Of a DNA stretch of 35,940 nucleotides, positions 1 through 6,793 are shown piece after piece. Numbering within the stretch: the stretch's first letter is position 1; each line of letters begins with the position of its first letter. The stretch is from assembly GCF_018613315.1 (NCBI RefSeq), contig NZ_JAGGQL010000011.1, positions 99,136 through 135,075 of the forward strand, in the 5' to 3' direction. The DNA comes from Bacillus sp. ISL-37. GTDB taxonomy: Bacteria > Bacillota > Bacilli > Bacillales > Cytobacillaceae. Position numbers and translations under genes: made by a program. The notes under the pieces were generated by a model. It was not told the DNA's origin. It saw only the letters and a program-made list of their open reading frames with translations, and made no database searches.

Positions 1-206
1 GAGGTTTAATGGACATTTCAAGCAAGATGCCGGAGTGAAATGTCTATTAACAGGAGTTTAATAGACATTTCAAGTAAGATGCAGGAGCAAAATGTCTAAT
101 AACAGGAGTTTAATAGACATTTCAAGCAAAAGGCAGCAGCGAAATGTCAAATAACAGGGGTTTAATGGACATTTTCAGTAAGATGCTGAAGCGAAATATC
201 TAATAA
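1..206. repeat. Tandem array of four 52-bp palindromic units
   Basis: The GACATTT motif recurs at 12, 64, 116 and 168, an exact 52-bp period. Each unit pairs a left arm GACATTTC with a right arm GAAATGTC (12-19 with 37-44 in unit 1). The pairing extends into flanking TTAATA/TATTAA, giving arms of about 13-14 bp around a 17-nt loop. The fourth unit has a degenerate right arm (GAAATATC). The array is cut by the window edge, so the true copy number is unknown. Units abut with no unique spacer, so it is not a CRISPR. It lies downstream of the leftward HxlR-type gene. Confidence 0.9.
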
Positions 207-264
207 ATGTTTCATTATCGCGTGGCGTTTTAGTCTTATAAAAAAATAGTAAATTCCAACATGT

Positions 265-292
265 AAAAAGCACCCATTCAATGGGTGCTTTT
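265..292 (-). terminator. Rho-independent terminator of the HxlR-type gene
   Basis: AAAAGCACCC, a short loop and GGGTGCTTTT form a perfect stem flanked by A and T runs. It lies about 30 bp past the leftward stop codon and looks bidirectional. Confidence 0.85.
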
Positions 293-323
293 AGGATGAG
301 GATTCCTGCTTGGAATCTATAAT

Positions 324-638
324 TTACACTTCCGCTTCCAGCCAGCTCTGTGACCATTTTTCTATTTCCGTCATAAGAGGTTCCAGAGACTTACCTTTCT
401 CGGTCAAAGAATATTCGATTCGGACTGGGGTTTCAGGATGAACTTCACGTCTTACAATCCCTTCGTTTTCCAAATCCTTCAATCGCTCTGAAAGCACTCT
501 TCCACTAACTCCTACAGAGGATTCAATCGTACAAAAACGCTGTGGTCCGGAAAGCAGCTGGTATATGATCAAGCCAGTCCAACGTTGGCTTAGGATTGTC
601 ATGGCTTTTTCAAATCTGGGACAAATCGACTTATCCAT
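324..638 (-). CDS. HxlR/DUF24-family redox-sensing repressor (CatR/YodB-like)
   Basis: A 104-residue winged-helix regulator of the MarR/DUF24 (HxlR) type. The N-terminal MDKSICP places a cysteine at residue 6, the position of the redox-sensing Cys of B. subtilis YodB (Cys6) and CatR (Cys7). A second Cys lies at about 36. The motifs RWTGLIIYQLL and LSERLKDLENEGIVRR are typical of the family. The ATG at 638 is preferred because AAGGAG lies 8 nt upstream. The GTG at 647 overlaps that ribosome-binding site. It is divergent from a catD/catE-like pair, and CatR and YodB repress catDE in B. subtilis, so it probably represses its neighbours and is inactivated by quinones or diamide-like electrophiles. 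Whether it corresponds to CatR or YodB cannot be settled here. Confidence 0.88.
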   Translation of the reverse strand: MDKSICPRFEKAMTILSQRWTGLIIYQLLSGPQRFCTIESSVGVSGRVLSERLKDLENEGIVRREVHPETPVRIEYSLTEKGKSLEPLMTEIEKWSQSWLEAEV

Positions 639-708
639 ATCAATCACTCCTTACTAACATTATAAACATAACAACTGAAAAATAAATTACTTTTTATAAA
701 AAAGGTAC

Positions 709-754
709 TTGACGTAATTAAATTACAGTAATATAGTTACTTACATAAAGTAAC
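709..754 (+). promoter_or_regulatory. SigA-type promoter of the catDE-like operon with two inverted-repeat operators
   Basis: TTGACG (709-714), a 17-bp spacer and TATAGT (732-737) form a near-consensus promoter. GTAATTAAATTAC (714-726) is a perfect palindrome inside the spacer. GTTACTTACATAAAGTAAC (736-754) has perfect 7-bp arms over the end of the -10 and the start region. These are the likely binding sites of the divergent HxlR-type repressor. Assigning them to it is inference. Confidence 0.75.
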
Positions 755-800
755 AAACTTACTGCAGCTAAGTTAACTAAATTAATTCTAAAGGAGAGAA

Positions 801-1214
801 ATGGAAATGTTTAAAAAGCATGAAGCAGCAGCAACCATTTTAAGAATAGTGTTAGGAGCTACATTTTTGATCCATGGAGCAGCAAAGTTCCAGGGGGGAA
901 TTGAACATACAGTCGGATTTTTTGAAAGCTTAGGTTTCCCTGGATTCTCGGCATACATTGTAGCCTTAGTAGAGCTTGTTGGAGGGTTAGCGATGGTTCT
1001 GGGTGTAGGAACTAGGGTAGTTTCGATTTTATTTGCAATTGTTTTGGCAGTAGCTGTTGTAAAGGTGAAGCTTGCCGGGGGATTCCTGGGAAATGGTCAA
1101 ATGGCCGGATTTGAACTTGATTTGGCCCTTCTGGCAATTTCCATCTTCCTTGCCATTACAAACAAATCGCTTTTTGCTCTGGATAATGTTATTTTTCAAT
1201 CAAAGAATGCTTAA
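801..1214 (+). CDS. catD: DoxX-family membrane protein (CatD-like)
   Basis: A 137-residue integral membrane protein with about four hydrophobic helices and the DoxX N-terminal pattern (ILRIVLGATFLIHGAAKFQGG). The B. subtilis equivalent, CatD (YfiD), is encoded just before the catechol dioxygenase CatE and belongs to the quinone and thiol-stress regulon. Here the gene is likewise followed after 14 nt by a catE-like gene and sits behind an HxlR-type repressor, so the same role is inferred. Its biochemical function is not established; DoxX relatives are linked to quinone or redox reactions at the membrane. AAGGAG at 791-796 could serve either ATG 801 or ATG 807. Confidence 0.85.
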   Translation: MEMFKKHEAAATILRIVLGATFLIHGAAKFQGGIEHTVGFFESLGFPGFSAYIVALVELVGGLAMVLGVGTRVVSILFAIVLAVAVVKVKLAGGFLGNGQMAGFELDLALLAISIFLAITNKSLFALDNVIFQSKNA

Positions 1215-1228
1215 AGGAGGAAATGATT

Positions 1229-2086
1229 ATGAGTTTTCATCAACCGCCAGTCACTTTTGTGGGGCAAGTAAATATAAAGGTACAAAGCTTGGAACGCTCT
1301 CTTACCTTTTATCAAGAAGTAATTGGTTTTAAGGTATATGAAAAAACGGAAAAATCCGCCAAGTTAACTGCCGATGGAAAAACTGTGCTATTAAGCCTTG
1401 AGCAGCCATCCGATGTGATCCCGAAGAAGGGAAGAGCAACTGGATTGTACCATTTTGCACTATTGCTGCCTGAACGGTCTGACCTGGCAAAAATATTGAA
1501 ACACTTCCTGCAGACTGGACATCCATTGCAGGGGGCATCTGACCATCTTGTAAGTGAAGCTCTATATTTAGCAGATCCCGATGGAAATGGAATTGAAATC
1601 TACACAGACAGACCTGCTTCGAAATGGGAATGGAATGAGCAGCATGTAGTGATGGCGACTCAGGCACTGGATGCAGAAAACCTTCTTGCAGAAGGCGTGG
1701 AGCAAGCCTGGAATGGGCTTCCTGCAGGAACAGTAATGGGGCATATCCACTTACATGTCGCAGAACTAGCAAAAACAGAAGAGTTTTACACAAAGGGACT
1801 TGGATTTGACGTGATAAGCCGTTATGGACCACAAGCACTCTTCATTTCTTCAGGAAAGTACCATCATCATATTGGGCTGAACACATGGAATGGAGTAGGT
1901 GCTCCCAAGCCGCCTGCTAATAGCGTAGGGCTCGAATCTTATACACTCGTCTTGCCCGACGAAGTGAGCTTGAAAGACACAGTAGTCCGCCTGCAAGAAA
2001 TCGGGGCAGCTGTCGAAGAAGAAAGAGGCGTTTTCATTACGGAAGATCCTTCAGGAAACCGCATCATCTTGGAAACAGCCAAGTAA
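1229..2086 (+). CDS. catE: VOC-family catechol-2,3-dioxygenase-like protein (CatE)
   Basis: A 285-residue two-module vicinal-oxygen-chelate protein, the length I recall for B. subtilis CatE. Module 1 contains QVNIKVQSLERSLTFYQEVIGF and SEALYLADPDGNGIEIY. Module 2 contains GHIHLHVAELAKTEEFY, the KYHHHIGLNTW histidine cluster and a C-terminal NRIILE glutamate. His, His and Glu are the expected Fe(II) ligands of extradiol dioxygenases. CatE opens catechol rings, detoxifying catechol and related compounds in the cytosol. ATG 1229 is preferred over ATG 1223 because AAAGGAGG ends 8 nt before the former and only 2 nt before the latter. It is in one operon with the catD-like gene. Confidence 0.88.
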   Translation: MSFHQPPVTFVGQVNIKVQSLERSLTFYQEVIGFKVYEKTEKSAKLTADGKTVLLSLEQPSDVIPKKGRATGLYHFALLLPERSDLAKILKHFLQTGHPLQGASDHLVSEALYLADPDGNGIEIYTDRPASKWEWNEQHVVMATQALDAENLLAEGVEQAWNGLPAGTVMGHIHLHVAELAKTEEFYTKGLGFDVISRYGPQALFISSGKYHHHIGLNTWNGVGAPKPPANSVGLESYTLVLPDEVSLKDTVVRLQEIGAAVEEERGVFITEDPSGNRIILETAK

Positions 2087-2112
2087 AATCAAAGGAATTG
2101 AAGGTGAAAATA

Positions 2113-2709
2113 ATGAGTTTTTTAAGAAAGCTTTTTGGCAGTAATAAAAAGGAGGAAACAATGATGACTGAAAAAATGAACATAGGAATTATTTTAGGCA
2201 GTACAAGACAGGGCCGTGTAAGCCCTCAGGTTGGCGAATGGGTGAAGGGGATTGCTGACCAACGAGAAAATGTAAATTATGAGATCGTGGACATCGCTGA
2301 TTTTGAATTGCCTTTCCTGGGCACAACTGACGGTTCCGAGCCTGGGATTGCTGCCTGGAATGAAAAGCTTGCAAGCCTTGATGGTTTCGTATTTATCGTC
2401 CAGGAGTATAATCACAGTATTACAGGTGCCTTGAAGAACGCTCTTGATTTTGCACGCGAAGCATGGAATAACAAAGCTGCAGGAATCGTAAGTTATGGTT
2501 CAACGGGTGGAGCCAGAGCAGCTGAGCATTTAAGAGGAATCTGTGGTGAATTAAAAATTGCTGACGTTCGTACGCATCCAACACTATCACTATTTACAGA
2601 CTTTGAGAATGGTACAGAATTCAAGCCACAAGCCCTGCACCTAGATAATGTCAATGCGATGCTTGATGAGGTTGAGGCATGGAGCGGTGTACTAAGATCT
2701 TTAAGATAA
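2113..2709 (+). CDS. NADPH-dependent FMN reductase / quinone or azo reductase, flavodoxin-like
   Basis: A flavodoxin-like NAD(P)H:FMN oxidoreductase of 198 residues from ATG 2113. It has the phosphate-binding motif GSTRQGR and the family stretch DGFVFIVQEYNHSITGALKNALDF. B. subtilis relatives such as YhdA reduce azo compounds and quinones. It is the third gene of the catDE-like operon. There are two plausible in-frame starts. ATG 2113 follows GAAGGTG and adds an N-terminal tail MSFLRKLFGSNKKEE. ATG 2161/2164 follows a strong AAGGAGG (2149-2155), just before the flavodoxin fold begins. The tail alternates hydrophobic and basic residues and could be a membrane-docking helix. A TTG at 2098 in the same frame has a weaker context. 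Confidence 0.82.
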   Translation: MSFLRKLFGSNKKEETMMTEKMNIGIILGSTRQGRVSPQVGEWVKGIADQRENVNYEIVDIADFELPFLGTTDGSEPGIAAWNEKLASLDGFVFIVQEYNHSITGALKNALDFAREAWNNKAAGIVSYGSTGGARAAEHLRGICGELKIADVRTHPTLSLFTDFENGTEFKPQALHLDNVNAMLDEVEAWSGVLRSLR

Positions 2710-2726
2710 GAAGACAAGCATTTCTT

Positions 2727-2784
2727 TTGACCTTTCATTAAAAACGGATTAATATCTCGAAGTAAGCTATTTTAAATTCGAGAT
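2727..2784 (+). promoter_or_regulatory. azoR promoter with MhqR-like inverted half-sites
   Basis: TTGACC (2727-2732), a 17-bp spacer and TAATAT (2750-2755) form a good SigA promoter. ATCTCGAA (2754-2761) overlaps the -10, and its exact reverse complement TTCGAGAT lies at 2777-2784, leaving a 15-bp gap. The two half-sites match the MhqR (YkvE) operator of B. subtilis as I recall it (TATCTCGAATTCGAGATA), where the halves are adjacent. MhqR controls azoR2 in B. subtilis. Confidence 0.65.
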
Positions 2785-2834
2785 TTATATTTCACGAAAT
2801 AGCGTTAAATTAAAAGGATAGGTGGAATTACAAC

Positions 2835-3470
2835 ATGGCTAAAGTTTTATACATCACAGCACACCCGCTTACTGAAGAACAATCTTTCAGTCTTGCAGCA
2901 GGAAAAGCGTTCATTGATACGTACAAAGAACAAAACCAGAATGATGAAATCATTCATTTGGATCTATATAAAGAAAACATTCCCCACATTGATGCCGACG
3001 TATTAGGCGGTTGGGGCAAACTGCAAAAAGGAACTGAGTTCTCCGCGCTAACAGCAGCTGAACAATCAAAAGTAGGCCGTCTGGCTGAACTGGTTGACCA
3101 GTTCACAGCAGCAGACAAATTTGTTTTCGTGACACCGCTTTGGAACTTCTCATTCCCGCCAGTCATGAAGGCATACCTGGACGCGGTAGCAGTAGCAGGC
3201 AAAACATTCAGATATACACAGGAAGGACCTGTCGGATTAATGACAGACAAAAAAGCCCTTCATATCCAGGCTCGTGGCGGTTACTACTCAGAAGGACCGG
3301 CGGCCACCATGGAGATGGGACACCGCTATATCGAAACGATCATGAACTTCTTCGGTGTACCTTCAATTGAAGGCCTATACCTGGAAGGCCACAATGCAAA
3401 CCCAGAAAAAGCACAGGAAATCAAAGAAAACGGAATCGCGCGTGCTAAGGATTTGGCGCACACGTTTTAA
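2835..3470 (+). CDS. azoR: FMN-dependent NADH-azoreductase
   Basis: A 211-residue flavodoxin-fold azoreductase, equal in length to the B. subtilis AzoR proteins. It starts [12 protein letters not shown], contains [31 protein letters not shown] (FMN and substrate region) and ends in the expected [19 protein letters not shown] region. These enzymes reduce azo dyes and quinones by two-electron transfer from NADH and act as homodimers in the cytosol. GGTGG lies 9 nt before the ATG. It has its own promoter, separate from the upstream operon, but shares the detoxification theme. A strong terminator follows at 3485-3515. Confidence 0.92.
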   Translation: MAKVLYITAHPLTEEQSFSLAAGKAFIDTYKEQNQNDEIIHLDLYKENIPHIDADVLGGWGKLQKGTEFSALTAAEQSKVGRLAELVDQFTAADKFVFVTPLWNFSFPPVMKAYLDAVAVAGKTFRYTQEGPVGLMTDKKALHIQARGGYYSEGPAATMEMGHRYIETIMNFFGVPSIEGLYLEGHNANPEKAQEIKENGIARAKDLAHTF

Positions 3471-3484
3471 TGAATAATAGACGG

Positions 3485-3515
3485 AAGCAGGCCGGTATAT
3501 ATCGGCCTGCTTTAT
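3485..3515 (+). terminator. Rho-independent terminator of azoR
   Basis: GCAGGCCG and CGGCCTGC form a perfect 8-bp stem around an 8-nt AT loop, followed by TTTATT. Confidence 0.88.
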
Positions 3516-3534
3516 TAGTTAGAAGGGCTTTAAC

Positions 3535-3895
3535 GGCCACTTTTTTAGGAAGTCTCACTAAGATTGTCCGATAGAGTAGTTATAACGGACATTTTTTCAT
3601 GAAACCAAAGTGAGATTGTCCGATAGAGCTCTTCTAACGGACACATTTTCAGGAAATCGTCGTGAGTTCGTCCGATAGAGCGCTTCTAACGGACACATTT
3701 TAAGGAGATCGTCGTGAGTTCGTCCGATAGAGCTCTTCTAACGAACACATTTTCAGGAAATTGTCGTGAGTTCGTCCATAGAGTGCTGCTAATGGACGCA
3801 TTTTCAGGAAATCGTCTTGAGATTGTCCGATAGAGCGCGTCTAACGGACACTTTTTCGAGAAATTCTCCCGAGTTTTTCCAATAGAACTTTCTAA
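3535..3895. repeat. Tandem array of about seven 52-bp units with GTCCG/CGGAC arms
   Basis: The G of the GTCCGATAGAG core falls at 3566, 3618, 3670, 3722, 3774 and 3825, with a degenerate copy near 3877. The steps are 52,52,52,52,51,52; the 51 reflects one deleted G in the fifth copy. Each unit carries CTAACGGACA, which can pair with TGTCCGATAG of the flanking unit (10-bp arms, one mismatch). The array fills the gap between the convergent azoR and katA genes. No spacers and no ORF of significance were found. Confidence 0.9.
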
Positions 3896-3923
3896 CACTC
3901 ATCAGCTTATATAAGAAAAAAAT

Positions 3924-3953
3924 AACGGATGCCCAATTTAGGGGCATCCGTTT
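3924..3953 (-). terminator. Rho-independent terminator of katA
   Basis: AACGGATGCCC and GGGCATCCGTT form a perfect 11-bp stem just past the leftward katA stop codon. The A run on the + strand supplies the U tail for the leftward transcript. Confidence 0.88.
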
Positions 3954-3962
3954 CTCGTAATA

Positions 3963-5423
3963 TTAAACTTCCTGTGGCACTTGCAGGCCCAATCCTTGAG
4001 CAATGCGTGTTCCGTATTCTGAATCTGCCTTGTAGAAGTGGCCGATTTGGCGAAGTTTGATATCGTCGCGCTGAACTGGCTTCATCGCAGCGACAATGTT
4101 AGCCACAAGGCGTTCGCGTTCTTCCTCGCTCATCAGGCGGTACAGGTCACCTGCCTGGGTGTAATGGTCGTTATGGTCATATCCAACATTTTCAGCAATG
4201 CCGCTGACAGGGAATGATGCCTGCTTGTGCTCATTGACTTCCGTTGGTCCTCCAAAACTATTAGGCTCGTAGTTCACTGCTTTGCCGCCATTGCCATCAA
4301 AGCGCATCTGGCCGTCACGCTGGTAGGAGTTCACTTCTGATTTTGCTCTGTTGATCGGCAGGTGATTATGGTTTGCTCCAACACGGTAGCGGTGGGCATC
4401 AGCATATGCAAACAAGCGGCCCTGCAGCATTTTATCAGGTGATACATCGACACCCGGTACAAGGTTTCCAGGAGAGAATGTAGCCTGCTCAACCTCCGCA
4501 AAGTAGTTTTCCGGATTCCGATCCAATACCATGCGGCCGACTTCTATCAATGGATAGTCCTTCTGCGACCATACCTTTGTTACATCGAATGGATCGAAAC
4601 GATATGTGTTCGCATCCTCAAGTGGCATAATCTGCACATATAGCTTCCATGCAGGGAAGTCCTCAGCTTCAATCGCATTGAACAAATCTTCTGTATGATA
4701 GTCAGGATTTTCGCCTGCAATTTTAGCGGCTACATCTGCTGTAAGGTTTTTCACGCCTTGTTCTGTCTTGAAGTGGTACTTGATCCAGACGCCATCGCCC
4801 TCGGCATTTGTCCACTTGAACGTATGGCTGCCGAAACCGTGCATATGGCGTAGGGTAGCCGGGATGCCGCGATCGGACATCAGGATGGTTACCTGGTGCA
4901 ATGCTTCAGGTGAAAGTGACCAGAAATCCCAAACTGCATTTGGATCCTTCAAGTGTGTTTGCGGGTTTCTCTTTTGTGTATGGATAAAATCAGGAAACTT
5001 GATCGCGTCACGGATGAAAAATACCGGAGTATTGTTCCCGACGATATCATAGTTTCCTTCCTCTGTATAAAACTTCACTGCGAAACCGCGCGGGTCACGG
5101 ACAGTGTCTGCTGATCCGAGTTCACCAGCAACCGTTGAAAAACGGATGAATAGAGGTGTCTTTTTGCCAACCTCTGATAGGAAAGCAGCTTTTGTATATT
5201 TTGACACATCATTTGTTACTTCAAAATAGCCATGTCCACCGGCACCTTTTGCATGCACAACACGCTCTGGCACACGCTCACGGTTAAAGTGGGCCAATTT
5301 TTCCAGCAAGTGTACGTCTTGTAGTAGAGTAGGACCTCTTTGTCCCGCAGTCATAGAGTTCTGGTTGTCCCCAACCGGCGCTCCCCAGCTTGTAGTTAGA
5401 TGATTCTTTTGATAATTGCTCAT
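3963..5423 (-). CDS. katA: Haem catalase, clade typical of Bacillus vegetative KatA
   Basis: A complete 486-residue monofunctional catalase that degrades H2O2 in the cytosol. The catalytic His is in [16 protein letters not shown] (about H57) and the catalytic Asn is in [12 protein letters not shown] (about 130). The proximal haem Tyr lies in [14 protein letters not shown] near 340. RFSTVAGE is also present. The length matches B. subtilis KatA (483). The start is set by AAAGGCGGG upstream. It is monocistronic, with its own terminator and a PerR-box promoter, so peroxide induction is expected. Confidence 0.96.
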   Translation of the reverse strand: MSNYQKNHLTTSWGAPVGDNQNSMTAGQRGPTLLQDVHLLEKLAHFNRERVPERVVHAKGAGGHGYFEVTNDVSKYTKAAFLSEVGKKTPLFIRFSTVAGELGSADTVRDPRGFAVKFYTEEGNYDIVGNNTPVFFIRDAIKFPDFIHTQKRNPQTHLKDPNAVWDFWSLSPEALHQVTILMSDRGIPATLRHMHGFGSHTFKWTNAEGDGVWIKYHFKTEQGVKNLTADVAAKIAGENPDYHTEDLFNAIEAEDFPAWKLYVQIMPLEDANTYRFDPFDVTKVWSQKDYPLIEVGRMVLDRNPENYFAEVEQATFSPGNLVPGVDVSPDKMLQGRLFAYADAHRYRVGANHNHLPINRAKSEVNSYQRDGQMRFDGNGGKAVNYEPNSFGGPTEVNEHKQASFPVSGIAENVGYDHNDHYTQAGDLYRLMSEEERERLVANIVAAMKPVQRDDIKLRQIGHFYKADSEYGTRIAQGLGLQVPQEV

Positions 5424-5464
5424 TTATTCAACCCGCCTTTATAATGAATTTAATTTATAACTAA

Positions 5465-5514
5465 ATGATAACACTTTTCAATTAAAAATCAATACTTAAT
5501 TATAATAATTTTAA
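5465..5514 (-). promoter_or_regulatory. katA promoter with PerR box
   Basis: On the minus strand, TTGATT (5487-5492), a 16-bp spacer and TATCAT (5465-5470) fit a SigA promoter. TTATAATAATTTTAA at 5500-5514 matches the PerR consensus TTATAATNATTATAA with one mismatch. It sits just upstream of the -35, the kind of placement expected for PerR control of katA. Confidence 0.72.
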
Positions 5515-5554
5515 TTAAGAAATTAATATAATGTAAAACTCTCATTTTGATCTT

Positions 5555-5690
5555 GGTCGAATATTCTGTGGAGTGGTCGATATATTGGGGAAAGTGGTCG
5601 ATATATCTTCAAATGTGGTCGATAAGATTAAATATCCGCTGATATATTGCTAAATGTGGTCGATATAATTTGTTTTTCGCCAATAAAGTA
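5555..5690. repeat. About 21-bp tandem repeat, core TGGTCGATAT
   Basis: GGTCGA begins at 5555, 5575, 5596, 5617 and 5658, with a degenerate copy in phase near 5637, so the period is about 20.6 bp. The right edge (5677-5689) carries one TTCGCCAATAAA motif, the same unit that forms the array at 23261-23352. The repeat lies between the divergent katA and the LysM/SleB hydrolase gene. The rest of this 593-bp gap holds the katA promoter and a GTTACA-4-TGTAAC inverted repeat at 5786-5801, otherwise nothing recognised. Confidence 0.75.
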
Positions 5691-5785
5691 TAAATCAATA
5701 AAGTATAATCTTATGCTTTAATAGGTGATGATCCTGTTAGTAGATATCGTGATGGTTTAATTTATATAAGGTAGCAATTAACTAA

Positions 5786-5801
5786 GTTACAAACCTGTAA
5801 C
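5786..5801. promoter_or_regulatory. Small perfect inverted repeat upstream of the LysM/SleB gene
   Basis: GTTACA, AACC, TGTAAC is a 16-bp interrupted palindrome about 215 bp upstream of the next start codon. It could be an operator, but no matching regulator is evident in the window. Confidence 0.3.
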
Positions 5802-6016
5802 ACTATGTAAAATTTGAGCCGTAAACTTACAAGTATGGTTATTGAAGGAAGGCAAGCAAAGGTGGAATAAATTTCTATGTTTAAAAATAATCAAGCGTTT
5901 TCAATGGAGAGCCACCATTTCTCCTATCTGGTACTTATTGGGCAATGAATGACTATGTTACAACTGCTAGCCTTATTAGTAGAGAAAGAGAGCAACATTA
6001 CTGGGAGGTATGGAAA

Positions 6017-6613
6017 ATGAGAAAAATGAAAAAGACATTGGCAGCGCTGACAGCGGTGGTATCCTTATCATTATTTTCAACGGGTGCAGCTGCTGAAGCG
6101 GCAACTTACCAGGTGAAAACAGGAGATACGATGTGGGGAATCGCCAGCAAATATGGTGTGCAACTGACAGAATTGAAAAAAGCGAACAATAGAACTAGCA
6201 ATCTACTATATCCAGGACAAAAGTTGACCATCCCGGCTTCAGCCGTATCTGCAGCAGATCAGGACTTGCTTGCAAGGCTGGTCCACGCTGAAGCAAAAGG
6301 CGAGCCATATGCAGGGAAAGTAGCAGTAGCAACTGTTGTCTTGAATAGAGTAGCAAGCCCAGATTTCCCTAACACAGTAAAGGGAGTCGTCTATGAAAAG
6401 GCTAATGGGTACTATGCCTTCACTCCTGTAAAAAATGGCGCGATCAATAAGCCGGCAGATGCAGAAGCAAAGAAAGCTGTAAAAGAAGCGCTAGCATTTA
6501 GAGGGCAAGGAAGTGGCTCATTGTTCTTCTTCAACCCTAAAACAGCAGTAAGTAAATGGGTGTTTTCAAGAGAAGTGACCGTAACAATTGGAAATCATAG
6601 ATTTGCTAAGTAA
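6017..6613 (+). CDS. LysM-SleB/CwlJ-type cell-wall hydrolase (YkvT-like)
   Basis: A 198-residue secreted protein. A signal peptide (MRKMKKTLAALTAVVSLSLF to AAAEA) is followed by a LysM module (YQVKTGDTMWGIASKYG to LLYPGQKLTIP). A C-terminal Hydrolase_2 (SleB/CwlJ) domain follows, with LLARLVHAEAKGEPYAGKVAVATVVLNRV and a conserved Glu in HAEAKGEP. This domain is found in spore-cortex lytic enzymes; with a LysM domain it resembles B. subtilis YkvT. It probably cleaves peptidoglycan at the wall or cortex. ATG 6017 is chosen because GGGAGG (6003-6008) lies 8 nt upstream and the signal peptide starts there. An ORF extension back to 5945 lacks both. It is monocistronic with a strong terminator. Confidence 0.88.
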   Translation: MRKMKKTLAALTAVVSLSLFSTGAAAEAATYQVKTGDTMWGIASKYGVQLTELKKANNRTSNLLYPGQKLTIPASAVSAADQDLLARLVHAEAKGEPYAGKVAVATVVLNRVASPDFPNTVKGVVYEKANGYYAFTPVKNGAINKPADAEAKKAVKEALAFRGQGSGSLFFFNPKTAVSKWVFSREVTVTIGNHRFAK

Positions 6614-6641
6614 CCTTAACAAAAGGTAACGAACTAAGCCA

Positions 6642-6682
6642 GAAAAAGCCGTGCATATTCTCAATCTGCACGGCTTTTTCTC
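6642..6682 (+). terminator. Rho-independent terminator of the LysM/SleB gene
   Basis: GAAAAAGCCGTGCA and TGCACGGCTTTTTC form a perfect 14-bp stem with an 11-nt loop and a T run. Confidence 0.9.
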
Positions 6683-6793
6683 AATTGGTTATGCGGAAAC
6701 TTTTTGCATGACACTCAAAGTAAAAAAACTTGTTAAATATTCAAATAAAACATACTATTTAATTGCAATACATAGCGAATGGAGGAATGTTTT

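Noticed and set aside
3686-3898. 70-residue minus-strand ORF
   Set aside because: It lies wholly in the 52-bp array, and its internal repetition (REFPEN-like blocks) merely mirrors the DNA repeat.
5945-6016. N-terminal extension of the LysM/SleB protein
   Set aside because: It puts 24 polar residues before the signal peptide and has no ribosome-binding site, whereas ATG 6017 has GGGAGG 8 nt upstream.
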